DNA from: a candidate division WOR-3 bacterium
GTDB lineage: Bacteria; Hydrothermota; Tepidihabitantia; SM23-42; JAOAFX01
Assembly: GCA_039802005.1 (NCBI GenBank)
Contig: JBDRVV010000001.1
Coordinates: 1 to 64,000 of the forward strand
DNA: 64,000 nt
Direction: 5' to 3'
Part shown: in pieces, positions 28,897 to 37,396 of the stretch
Numbering within the stretch: the first letter of the stretch is position 1
Layout: the number at the start of each line of letters is the position of its first letter
Position numbers and translations under genes: made by a program
The notes under the pieces: model-generated
What the model was told of the DNA's origin: nothing
Database searches by the model: none
The model's input: the letters and a program-made list of their open reading frames with translations, nothing else

Positions 28897-31821
28897 ATGC
28901 TTATGTTAATCCTTTTTGTTGTTCAATATAATCAAGTTATCTTGAATTGTTGCCGGGTATGGGATAGCAAAATTCATAATATCAATGCTATTGAGTTCGG
29001 TATAACGAACTATGGTATCGTAGGAAATCCTTGTTTTTGGCCCAAAGGTTCCGAACAAAATTATATTTATGGCGCAGGGCTCTGGGTTGGCGCCTTAGAC
29101 ACAATTACCCATGACACAATGGTGACTATTGGTTATGGCCCTCATGGAGGAGAGGTTGAATTTGCTCCAGGGTTATATCATCAGACTCCATATGCACCAG
29201 AGGCAAAAATTTATTTATATCCAGATATTTGGCCCCCACCAAAAAACATTTTTCCTATGGCAGTTCAAAAATCATTTTCCCAACAGGACTCCTGGTGCTG
29301 TTATAATGATTGTGATATCACCTATCATGTTGCCGGCGATTCAAAACCGATTGGTATTGAGGTTTATCAAACAGTATATGCCTGGGATATAGGTTTGTTA
29401 AGCAGTATGATATTTTTAACCTTTGAGATAAAAAATGTCCTTCATAATCCGATAGATGATCTCTATATAGGATTCTGTAGTGATTGTGATATAGGAAATG
29501 AATCGGGAATTAATGCTAATGATATATGCTATGGATTTAGAGAAAGGCAGTATGTGATAGGCAATGATACATTCTTTATTGATAATCTCGCATTCCAGTG
29601 GCAGAATGTTTTAGAACCCGGGTGGATTGGTCATCCCGGTGTTATTGGTTTTGATCTGCTCCAAACACCTTTTGATCTTAAGCCTGGTTTTGATAAAGAC
29701 TTAGATAGCATTTTTGATCAACACGAAAGGGATAGTGCATACTATGTAAATAATCTCCCAGTGACAAAATGGGATGTAGATAATGATAAAGTGCCGGACT
29801 GGCGCGATCCATCTGAAATCCCTCAAATGGGTATGACTTCATATAAAAGATTCACATTGAATCTTGAACCGAATAAAGACAATGAGCGTTATCTCACCCT
29901 TGCTGGATACAATTATAAAACAATGGAATATTGCCCTTATGATACAATAATCCCATTGCCTGATGACCAGAGATTTTTAATGTCAAGCGGACCGTTTAAT
30001 CTCATGCCAGATTCAACGGTAGTTATGAGAATCGGACTGATGATCACTCCCTGGGATCCAGAAAATCATTCAATGCCGGATACAGAAATTGTAATGATTG
30101 ATCATTGGCTACAATTTTTCTTTGATATGAACTGGTTACTTCCTGGTCCGCCACCGCCGCCGAAATTGACCTGTGTGCCGGGTGATGCAAAGATTACGCT
30201 GGTCTGGGACAATTCTTCGGAGACTACGCCTGACCCCTATTATGATGTGGTGAGCAATCCTTCTTCGCCGAACTATGATCCCTACTATAAGAAATACGAT
30301 TTTGAAGGTTATCGGGTCTGGAAGAGTCCGACGGGCAAGACCGGGACCTGGAGTCTGCTTGCCTCGTTTGATTTATCTAATGGGATAACCTTTAAGGATC
30401 CGAATGCTCCGGATTCAATTGCGCTTACGGCGACGGATGTGGGTTTGGTGCATAGTTATGTGGATACGGATGTGCGTAATGGTTTTGGTTATTATTATGC
30501 GGTGACTTCGTTTGATTACAATTATGTGAAGGATTATTTTGATTCGGTTTTTGTGAAGGATTCGTTATGGTATGCGCCTGATTCCAAGTGGATATACATT
30601 TATGATACGGTGAAGGTTCAGGGTCCGCGTCCGATTTATTTTGAGAGTGGTTTGACGGGTGTGGTGGCGGTGCCGCGGCGTGATCCGGTGGATTATCAGT
30701 CGGGTAGTGTTAGTGGTGCGTTATTGAGTGGTAATCCGCGATTGATTGCGAATGTTGGGGCGCGGGTTGTGTATCCGTTGAATATGAAAGAGGATCCGCA
30801 GTATTTAGAGTTTGGTCCGATTGTGCGTGTGGGTAGTGAGCCGCAGTATACGGCGTATTTGCGGGATAAGGATTCGGTGAAGGTGGATAGTTTCAGTGTG
30901 GTGATGCCTTTGGATACCTTTGCGCATAGTTATTTTTATGAGTTTAAGGAGTTCAATGGTGTGAGTGTGACGCCGTGGTTTATCAAGAATAAGATTAAGG
31001 GTAGTGTGGTGATATTCAGTGCGGTGGAGAAGGAGTCTGGTACCTATCCGGATTCGTTGATTCGTTTGGATGCGACGGCTGCGGGTCGTGCGATCAATTG
31101 GGCGTATCGGGGTAATGATTTCAAGGTGATATGGAAGAAGAAGGATCCTTCTGGCGAGGTGAATACGGTGGTGGTGATAGATATGTTTACTGGGGATACG
31201 ATTCCGTACAGGCCTTATTTAGAGACTCCGGCGACGGATAGTTTAGCGGATGGTTGGTGTTTTCGTTCGATGAATTTTTCCAGTGATACTTTAGTGTATT
31301 CCAATACGGCGTCGCAGGGTACGAGGGCGTTATATATTTGCAGTGGTAAGTTTGGTATCAGTAAGACCTGGATGAGGCCGGGTCATCCGCGTCCATCGGA
31401 GAGTGATGTTTGGATTGTGCGTGCGGATGCTAAGTATGCGCCTGCGCCGTTTGGTGCCTGGTTTTCTATCAATTCTACGCCGGCGAGGATGGTGCAAGAT
31501 TCTACATTAGCGTTGAATGTGAAGGTGGTGCCGAATCCGTATTTGATTCACAATGAGTGGCAGCAGTCGTCGTTGATTCGGCGGTTGCGGTTTATCAATT
31601 TGCCTTCGGAGTGTGTGATACGGATATTTACCTTGAATGGTGATTTAGTGAAGACGATAGTGCACAAGGCGACGGTGGGTTCGGTTTTAGGAGATGCTGG
31701 TGGTGATGAGTGGTGGGATTTATTGACGGATAATCGGCAGTTAGTGGCGAGTGGTGTATATGTCTTCCATGTTGATTCCAAGGTTGGTCAACAGACCGGT
31801 AAATTTGTAGTCATCCGATAG
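28897..31821 (+). CDS. Large secreted protein with fibronectin-like and C-terminal sorting domains
   Basis: A 974-residue protein of unknown function. A short hydrophobic N-terminus (LMLILFVVQYN) may be the signal peptide. The first about 415 residues (AIEFGITNYGIVGNPCFWP, GAGLWVGALD) match nothing I can name with a function. A proline linker (PPPPPK) leads to a fibronectin-type region, and the end (VPNPYLIHN ... IRIFTLNGDLVKTI ... ASGVYVFHV ... GKFVVIR) is a type IX-style sorting domain. Codon use changes sharply near the linker: from about 30150 to 31780 third positions are almost only G or T, unlike the first half and all neighbours. The start is backed by TGGAGG. Confidence 0.75.
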   Translation: MLMLILFVVQYNQVILNCCRVWDSKIHNINAIEFGITNYGIVGNPCFWPKGSEQNYIYGAGLWVGALDTITHDTMVTIGYGPHGGEVEFAPGLYHQTPYAPEAKIYLYPDIWPPPKNIFPMAVQKSFSQQDSWCCYNDCDITYHVAGDSKPIGIEVYQTVYAWDIGLLSSMIFLTFEIKNVLHNPIDDLYIGFCSDCDIGNESGINANDICYGFRERQYVIGNDTFFIDNLAFQWQNVLEPGWIGHPGVIGFDLLQTPFDLKPGFDKDLDSIFDQHERDSAYYVNNLPVTKWDVDNDKVPDWRDPSEIPQMGMTSYKRFTLNLEPNKDNERYLTLAGYNYKTMEYCPYDTIIPLPDDQRFLMSSGPFNLMPDSTVVMRIGLMITPWDPENHSMPDTEIVMIDHWLQFFFDMNWLLPGPPPPPKLTCVPGDAKITLVWDNSSETTPDPYYDVVSNPSSPNYDPYYKKYDFEGYRVWKSPTGKTGTWSLLASFDLSNGITFKDPNAPDSIALTATDVGLVHSYVDTDVRNGFGYYYAVTSFDYNYVKDYFDSVFVKDSLWYAPDSKWIYIYDTVKVQGPRPIYFESGLTGVVAVPRRDPVDYQSGSVSGALLSGNPRLIANVGARVVYPLNMKEDPQYLEFGPIVRVGSEPQYTAYLRDKDSVKVDSFSVVMPLDTFAHSYFYEFKEFNGVSVTPWFIKNKIKGSVVIFSAVEKESGTYPDSLIRLDATAAGRAINWAYRGNDFKVIWKKKDPSGEVNTVVVIDMFTGDTIPYRPYLETPATDSLADGWCFRSMNFSSDTLVYSNTASQGTRALYICSGKFGISKTWMRPGHPRPSESDVWIVRADAKYAPAPFGAWFSINSTPARMVQDSTLALNVKVVPNPYLIHNEWQQSSLIRRLRFINLPSECVIRIFTLNGDLVKTIVHKATVGSVLGDAGGDEWWDLLTDNRQLVASGVYVFHVDSKVGQQTGKFVVIR

Positions 31822-31830
31822 GAGGTAAAA

Positions 31831-32943
31831 ATGAAAAGGTATCTTGCGATAATCCTTATATTATCAATTCCCCTGTTTGCAGATTTTGCAAAACTCGGGA
31901 CATCAGGTGCCCAATTTTTGAAAATCAGTGTTGGACGCGGGTCAGCAATGGGCGAGGCATTTGTGGCGATCTCCGATGATGCCTCAGCAACATACTGGAA
32001 TCCTGCAGGACTGGGCATTCTGAATGGTCGTCAGTTTGCACTCCAGCATAACGAATGGATTGCGGATATAAAACACGATTATCTTGCGGTTGCACTTCCA
32101 CTATCAAATATGGGAACCCTCGGTTTCAGCCTCACCGCATTGACAATGGGCAAGATGGAATATACTACAGTTGATGACCCGAATACAAAGACAGTACGTG
32201 AAGATACGGGTACTGGAACATACTTCAATGCCTCTGATTTTGCCCTTGGAATTTCATTTGGAAGAATGTTTACAGACCGTCTTGCTGCTGGCGCTACAAT
32301 AAAGGCGGTCCAGGAAATGATCTGGGATATGTCGGCATCGGGAATTGCCACTGACTTTGGGATCCATTACAATACTGGTTTTAAGGGTTTGAAGATTGCG
32401 GCATCAATGGCTAATTTCGGCGCGGATATAAATTTTGGTGGTAGGAACCTTGACCGTTCATATGATCCATTCCCTGATTCTCCACTTGATTACGAAAAGA
32501 TCCCTATCACAGTAAAAACAACGCCATTCCCGCTACCATTGATATTCAGATTTGGTATTGCAATGAATCCTTTAGAGACCGAAGCCCAGCGTCTTACCGT
32601 TGCCCTTGATTTAAACCATCCCAATGATAATTACGAAACAATAAATTTAGGACTTGAATACGGCTACTTGAATACCCTTTTCTTAAGAACTGGCTACAAG
32701 ATGTACCTGAATTTTGATTATATGAAGGCGATGACCGGTGCTGAGCCAGTCTATGATTCAACCGCAGAAAAATATACATATCCAAAATGGGGTGATAATA
32801 CCGAGTGGCTACTGAATAATCTGACCGCTGGTGTTGGTTTCAATCTCAAGATGGGTGCTCGTGAAATGCGGATTGACTATGCTTATATGAATAAGGGAGT
32901 GCTCAGTCATACGCATCGTATCGGACTGCTCTTTGGATTCTAA
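31831..32943 (+). CDS. PorV/PorQ-family outer-membrane protein
   Basis: This 370-residue protein has a signal peptide (RYLAIILILSIPLFA) and the family's N-terminal signature (GTSGAQFLKISVGRGSAMGE, SDDASATYWNPAGLG), followed by beta-barrel strands ending in Phe (HTHRIGLLFGF). PorV-type proteins are outer-membrane barrels of the type IX secretion system that hand cargo to the sortase step. Its place between cargo genes with sorting domains supports that role. No other type IX core genes are in the window. AGGAGG precedes the ATG. Confidence 0.88.
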   Translation: MKRYLAIILILSIPLFADFAKLGTSGAQFLKISVGRGSAMGEAFVAISDDASATYWNPAGLGILNGRQFALQHNEWIADIKHDYLAVALPLSNMGTLGFSLTALTMGKMEYTTVDDPNTKTVREDTGTGTYFNASDFALGISFGRMFTDRLAAGATIKAVQEMIWDMSASGIATDFGIHYNTGFKGLKIAASMANFGADINFGGRNLDRSYDPFPDSPLDYEKIPITVKTTPFPLPLIFRFGIAMNPLETEAQRLTVALDLNHPNDNYETINLGLEYGYLNTLFLRTGYKMYLNFDYMKAMTGAEPVYDSTAEKYTYPKWGDNTEWLLNNLTAGVGFNLKMGAREMRIDYAYMNKGVLSHTHRIGLLFGF

Positions 32944-32949
32944 AAATCA

Positions 32950-32983
32950 AAGGGGTGGGGTTCAATATTGAACCCCACCCCTT
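32950..32983. terminator. Long perfect palindrome after the PorV-like gene
   Basis: A 17-bp perfect inverted repeat, AAGGGGTGGGGTTCAAT and its complement, with no spacer, lies between the PorV-like gene and the next coding region. The plus strand has no T run after it, so it may act as an RNA-processing or stabilising hairpin rather than a full terminator. Confidence 0.65.
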
Positions 32984-32998
32984 AAAAAGAGGTGGATA

Positions 32999-35647
32999 AT
33001 GAAGAAGTTATTTGTATTGTTAGGCATTACAGGGTTATTGCTGGCATCTGATTTTATCCAAATAGATAAGATACAGGATATCGCCAGCAGGTTTGTAAAC
33101 CAGAGATATGGCACTGGATATATTCTTTACAGTGTAATTCCATATTATGGTGTTGATGAACAGCCAAATGCCTATGGTTTAACATTTGCGAATGCTGAAC
33201 AGGATTTGATTACAGTTATAATGGGGGCGAGATACACAACTTCACCGATAGGTGAGGTATATAAGGGAAGTCCACATTGCGAAAAATTTTATAATAAAGC
33301 CTTGGAAAAAGTTAGAAAAAATTTTCAAGGCGAACCTGTCTTCAAGAAGTATTACTATTTTGGACCGGGGGAAGAGTACGCAGGATTTGAGATAGATAAT
33401 AAAAAGGTCCTGATAAATGTCTTAAATTCGCAAATCAGAACCGGTGAAGATATGGTAAGAGTCAAAGCCGACCCAGTTTTAGAAAAAATTACGAGAGAAA
33501 AATGGAGTCGGTATTTGAATACATATGAGTTTGTAACCCGACAGGGTAATTATATTGATTCAGTTCCATTTATTGATTGGGTCTATGGTTGCTCACCCAC
33601 TGCTGCTTCGATGATGTTCTGGTATTGGGATTATCGTAATTATGGCAAACTTGTTGACCATTTCTATACCCACTGGGATACACCGGAAAACGAATGGAAT
33701 GATTGTGCCAATACCAATCGTGAACTTGCCCTGGCAATGAATACAGATACACTTACTGGCGGTACATATATCGGTAGCATTGCTCCGGGAATGATAACGG
33801 TTGCGAATTCATATAATGGTTATTCTTTCAGTGCAACGACTTCTCCACAAGGTGGTTACTGGAATCAATGGGTGTTTTCTTATTTGAAGGCAGAGATAGA
33901 TGCCCAGAGACCATGCCACTGGAATGTGCTCCAGTACTGGTATCCACCGATGAGTGATTATATAAATCACTCGGTCACCGGTGTCGGATATGAGATTACA
34001 AGTAATGATACATTCGTAATTGTTCATACAACATGGGGTAATGATGAGCCATTGTGGCCACTCGGAACATATTATAACGGAGTCTATTCTTATGATTATG
34101 TAGTAAGTCTTGTTCCCGGCGGTTCAAATCCCAATAATGTCTTTCTGGATTATCCAAGAGGTGGCGATGTTTATAATCTACCTATAATGTTTAAGAACCT
34201 GAAATATGCGATTCGCTGGCATACGACCGGAAGTGATATAAGTTATCTAAAACTCTGGTGGTCCAAGGGAAATGATGGGGATGGTTATGATTCTTTGCGC
34301 TGGACTTTAATCGCCAACAATGTACCCAATACTGGAAAATATATCTGGACCTGCCCGACACTCAGCTGTTCTTTAAGAGTAAATATTTCGGCAATGAATG
34401 CCAGTAATGTAAGACTCGCTGCAGATGGTAGTTTTGGTAGGTCTCGGGTTGTGGAATTGAACCATTCAGCAAATGTCAATCTTATTGGGCATTATGATAC
34501 ACCAGTATGGGCAAATGACCTTGTTATAATCGGTAATTACGCTTATATCACAGATGGTACAGGAGGTTTGCAGATAGTTGATATTAGTGATTCTACACTT
34601 CCTGAACCGGTTAATAAAGTAACCTTACCAGGAAATTCATATGCAATTGCCGGAACATCTCAGTATCTTTATATTGGGGATCGTGAAGACACTTTGAGAA
34701 TTTTATCTCTTTCAAACCCAACCAATCCTGTTCAGGTAGGAAAATTGGCAATGGGTGATGATGTTCTTGGCTTGTTTGTGAATGGCAGCAGGGTTTATGT
34801 GGCTGCACGCTCCCAGGGGCTTGTGATTGTTGATGTCCAGAATCCTGCTAACCCTGTGATATTGGGAACATTTAATACAAGCGGCTTTGCTTATGATGTG
34901 GTTGTAGATAATAATTACGCCTATGTTGCCGATGCAACAAAGGGTGTAAGGATAATAGATGTTTCAACACCATCAAATCCAGTTGAAACTGGATTTTATG
35001 ATACGAATGGAGTAACATACGGAGTTGCAAAACACGGCAGCTATCTTTATGCTGCAGATGGTAATCCAGGAATTAAGATCTTTGATGCCTCAAACCCTGA
35101 TACCCTTCTCCTTTTAGGTTCACTTGATACCCCAACTTCAGCAACAGGAATTCAGTATTATAATAACCATGTATTTGTAGCAGATGGGGCATTGGGTGGA
35201 TTAAGGGTGATAAATGTTTCAAACCCATCTTCACCTTCAGAGGTTGGCTATATACTCTCTATGAGTACGGTAAATTCTGTCTATCTGAGAAATGGGTTGG
35301 TTTATCTACCAGACGGTAGCACGGGGTTGCTCATAATAAAACAGGATATCGTGGGGATTGAAGAAAATAAACAAATGTCTGTAATTACTTCTTTAAAAAT
35401 AATGCCTCAGCCTGTAAATCAGAAAAATAGTGTAATTATCAGATTCACAGTAGAAAGAGAGTCTATGGGTAAGATTGAAATTCTTGATATTTCAGGAAGG
35501 GTTTTAAATACAGTTTATCAGGGAGGATTCAATAAAGGCAAAAATGAGTTCCTGTGGTTACCAGACGGGATTGCATCGGGTGTATATTTTGTCAGAGTCA
35601 AGACCGATGCAGAAACGATGATAGGTAAGATGCTTATAATAAAATAA
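32999..35647 (+). CDS. Secreted C39-like cysteine protease with LVIVD beta-propeller and sorting domain
   Basis: This 882-residue protein begins with a signal peptide (KLFVLLGITGLLLAS). Residues about 185-375 look like a C39-type papain-fold domain: the nucleophile Cys in VYGCSPTAASMMFWYWD and the His in INHSVTGVGYE, then an Asn-containing TTWGNDEP. Residues about 490-780 hold at least six LVIVD-type repeats (GLQIVDISDST, GLVIVDVQNPANP, GVRIIDVSTPSNP, GLRVINVSNPSSP), predicted to form a beta-propeller. The last 80 residues are a sorting domain (KIEILDISGRVLN ... ASGVYFVRVKT). It is probably a surface protease or toxin-like enzyme; the substrate is unknown. Confidence 0.85.
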   Translation: MKKLFVLLGITGLLLASDFIQIDKIQDIASRFVNQRYGTGYILYSVIPYYGVDEQPNAYGLTFANAEQDLITVIMGARYTTSPIGEVYKGSPHCEKFYNKALEKVRKNFQGEPVFKKYYYFGPGEEYAGFEIDNKKVLINVLNSQIRTGEDMVRVKADPVLEKITREKWSRYLNTYEFVTRQGNYIDSVPFIDWVYGCSPTAASMMFWYWDYRNYGKLVDHFYTHWDTPENEWNDCANTNRELALAMNTDTLTGGTYIGSIAPGMITVANSYNGYSFSATTSPQGGYWNQWVFSYLKAEIDAQRPCHWNVLQYWYPPMSDYINHSVTGVGYEITSNDTFVIVHTTWGNDEPLWPLGTYYNGVYSYDYVVSLVPGGSNPNNVFLDYPRGGDVYNLPIMFKNLKYAIRWHTTGSDISYLKLWWSKGNDGDGYDSLRWTLIANNVPNTGKYIWTCPTLSCSLRVNISAMNASNVRLAADGSFGRSRVVELNHSANVNLIGHYDTPVWANDLVIIGNYAYITDGTGGLQIVDISDSTLPEPVNKVTLPGNSYAIAGTSQYLYIGDREDTLRILSLSNPTNPVQVGKLAMGDDVLGLFVNGSRVYVAARSQGLVIVDVQNPANPVILGTFNTSGFAYDVVVDNNYAYVADATKGVRIIDVSTPSNPVETGFYDTNGVTYGVAKHGSYLYAADGNPGIKIFDASNPDTLLLLGSLDTPTSATGIQYYNNHVFVADGALGGLRVINVSNPSSPSEVGYILSMSTVNSVYLRNGLVYLPDGSTGLLIIKQDIVGIEENKQMSVITSLKIMPQPVNQKNSVIIRFTVERESMGKIEILDISGRVLNTVYQGGFNKGKNEFLWLPDGIASGVYFVRVKTDAETMIGKMLIIK

Positions 35648-35656
35648 AGAAAGGAG

Positions 35657-35710
35657 GTGATAGAAATCAATAAAAAATATGGTTTAACAGCCCACGATGA
35701 TGGGCAGTGA
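35657..35710 (+). other. Candidate 14-17 residue leader ORF after an extreme Shine-Dalgarno
   Basis: AGAAAGGAGGTGAT (35648-35661) is fully complementary to the usual 3' end of 16S rRNA. Behind it is a short frame with no ATG: either GTG at 35657, too close to the motif, or ATC at 35666 at ideal spacing, reading NKKYGLTAHDDGQ to TGA at 35708-35710. It could be a leader peptide, a decayed gene or a ribosome standby site before the 534-residue cargo gene. Confidence 0.3.
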
Positions 35711-35748
35711 GATCTTTTTAAAATGGCTATAAAAGAAAGGAGTGAAAA

Positions 35749-37353
35749 ATGAAGAAAGTATTAACATTTATTGGTCTAATGTGTATATTTGTTTGGGCAA
35801 CTGTAGTGCCAGGAAATGTTGATAAGGCAAAGATGGATGATGGGACTGGTTCGTGTGATAGGTTTGTACCAGTGATGACAACCAGAGACATTGTAGTTGC
35901 AGATTCGTCAGCGAATCAATATTGTATGTGGACACAACAGCAGGAATGTCTTGCCTATAACCCAACCGACGAATATATTGAATTTGTCTGCAGAAATTTT
36001 GCAGTTGGTAATAATCTTGATGTCTGGCAGAATGATAAAACATTCAGTGGTGCGTGGACCGATGAGAATGCCTATACTGCACAGCTTGGTGGTGCAAGGT
36101 ATCCACATTCAATTGCTTCGGTTGATGGACAGGGACCGCATATTTCAGCACCGGTCCTCATATCTGGTGCCTGGGGAGCAATGATGGGGCAATATGAGAG
36201 TGGCGGCTGGTTCTCATCACTCTGGGATAATCCGGTCGACCTCTCGGGGAATGTAGGAACCCATAAAAACGATGGTCATCAACTCCCCAATGGAAATATC
36301 CTGTTTATTGGCGTTACAGGGAGTTATGACATTCTCTACAGAACCTACAACACCGATTTGAGCCAGCAACTTGCCAGCGGAACCGTTGCACCAGCAACAT
36401 CCTATTTCTGGGGGTTTGATGTCAATGGTGGAACTGCCTATGTATTCTGGTATGACGATAATTTGAATGTTTATTACAAAACCACGACCGATGGTATCAA
36501 CTGGAGTGCAACCCAGACATATAATTTGGTCTGGCCACAGCCATTCACCCAGAATGTTTTCTATTGGGGACAGATGGCGGTTACTGATGCGGGAAATCCA
36601 ATTCTTGTGTTTGATATAATTGATGGTAGCGATGCCGAGTATCCTTACGTTGGTAAAGTTTATGTTTCAACTGCCTCTGGTCAACCCTGTACTGAGGTTG
36701 GTGTAACAACATCTGGCGCTGAGAATTTCTATCCTACAGTCGCTGCCGGTGGTAATTATGTTGTTGTTTTATTTGGTGAGGCGAGAGGTGGTACAGGTAC
36801 TAACACATTCTGGGATGTCTATTACAACTATTCAATAGATAATGGAACAACCTGGGCTACACCAATAAACCTTACTCAGAATATAACCGACCATAATAAT
36901 TGTCTCTGGCAGATTGCCAAAAGAGTCGACCCAGTTGGCAATGGTCAATTTTTCTTTGCATTTGGTTGTTCTATATCTTCGCCATTGGATGATCTTTATG
37001 CCCTTATCCAGAGCAATACTGCTGCAGCCTCACGTTGGTATGTTGGTAGAAATCCAATAATTGGTATTGCTGAGAACAAGACCGAGACTCCAAAGAAACT
37101 TGCACTCAATATTGCACCGAATCCAGTTCGTAGCCAGGCTGGTATTTCCTATGCATTACCAAAATCCGGCAATGTATCCATTACCCTTTACAGTGCGGAT
37201 GGTAGACTTGTTAGAACGATTGACCAGGGTTATAAGAATGCTGGGTTCTATACTACAACAATTGATACCCGCGAACTTGCCAACGGTGCCTATGTGGTTG
37301 TGTTGAAGACTGATAACAAGAATCTCTCCGGCAAACTCGTTATCACCCACTAA
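35749..37353 (+). CDS. Secreted beta-propeller-like protein with C-terminal sorting domain
   Basis: This 534-residue protein has an N-terminal signal peptide (VLTFIGLMCIFVWA). Repeated blocks resembling sialidase-type propeller strands (NGTAYVFWYDDNLNVYYKT, WDVYYNYSIDNGTTW) fill residues about 60-430. It ends in a textbook type A sorting domain: IAPNPVRSQAGISYALP, VSITLYSADGRLVRT and ANGAYVVVLKT, ending KLVITH. No catalytic residues are recognisable. AAAGGAG before the ATG and a strong terminator after the stop frame the gene. Confidence 0.8.
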   Translation: MKKVLTFIGLMCIFVWATVVPGNVDKAKMDDGTGSCDRFVPVMTTRDIVVADSSANQYCMWTQQQECLAYNPTDEYIEFVCRNFAVGNNLDVWQNDKTFSGAWTDENAYTAQLGGARYPHSIASVDGQGPHISAPVLISGAWGAMMGQYESGGWFSSLWDNPVDLSGNVGTHKNDGHQLPNGNILFIGVTGSYDILYRTYNTDLSQQLASGTVAPATSYFWGFDVNGGTAYVFWYDDNLNVYYKTTTDGINWSATQTYNLVWPQPFTQNVFYWGQMAVTDAGNPILVFDIIDGSDAEYPYVGKVYVSTASGQPCTEVGVTTSGAENFYPTVAAGGNYVVVLFGEARGGTGTNTFWDVYYNYSIDNGTTWATPINLTQNITDHNNCLWQIAKRVDPVGNGQFFFAFGCSISSPLDDLYALIQSNTAAASRWYVGRNPIIGIAENKTETPKKLALNIAPNPVRSQAGISYALPKSGNVSITLYSADGRLVRTIDQGYKNAGFYTTTIDTRELANGAYVVVLKTDNKNLSGKLVITH

Positions 37354-37367
37354 GAGAGAACAAAAAT

Positions 37368-37396
37368 AAAAAAGGGGGCATTCTGCCCCCTTTTTT
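37368..37396. terminator. Bidirectional intrinsic terminator
   Basis: AAAAAAGGGGGCA / TGCCCCCTTTTTT stem with a TTC loop, shared by the convergent 534-residue cargo gene and the GT39/TPR gene. Confidence 0.92.
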
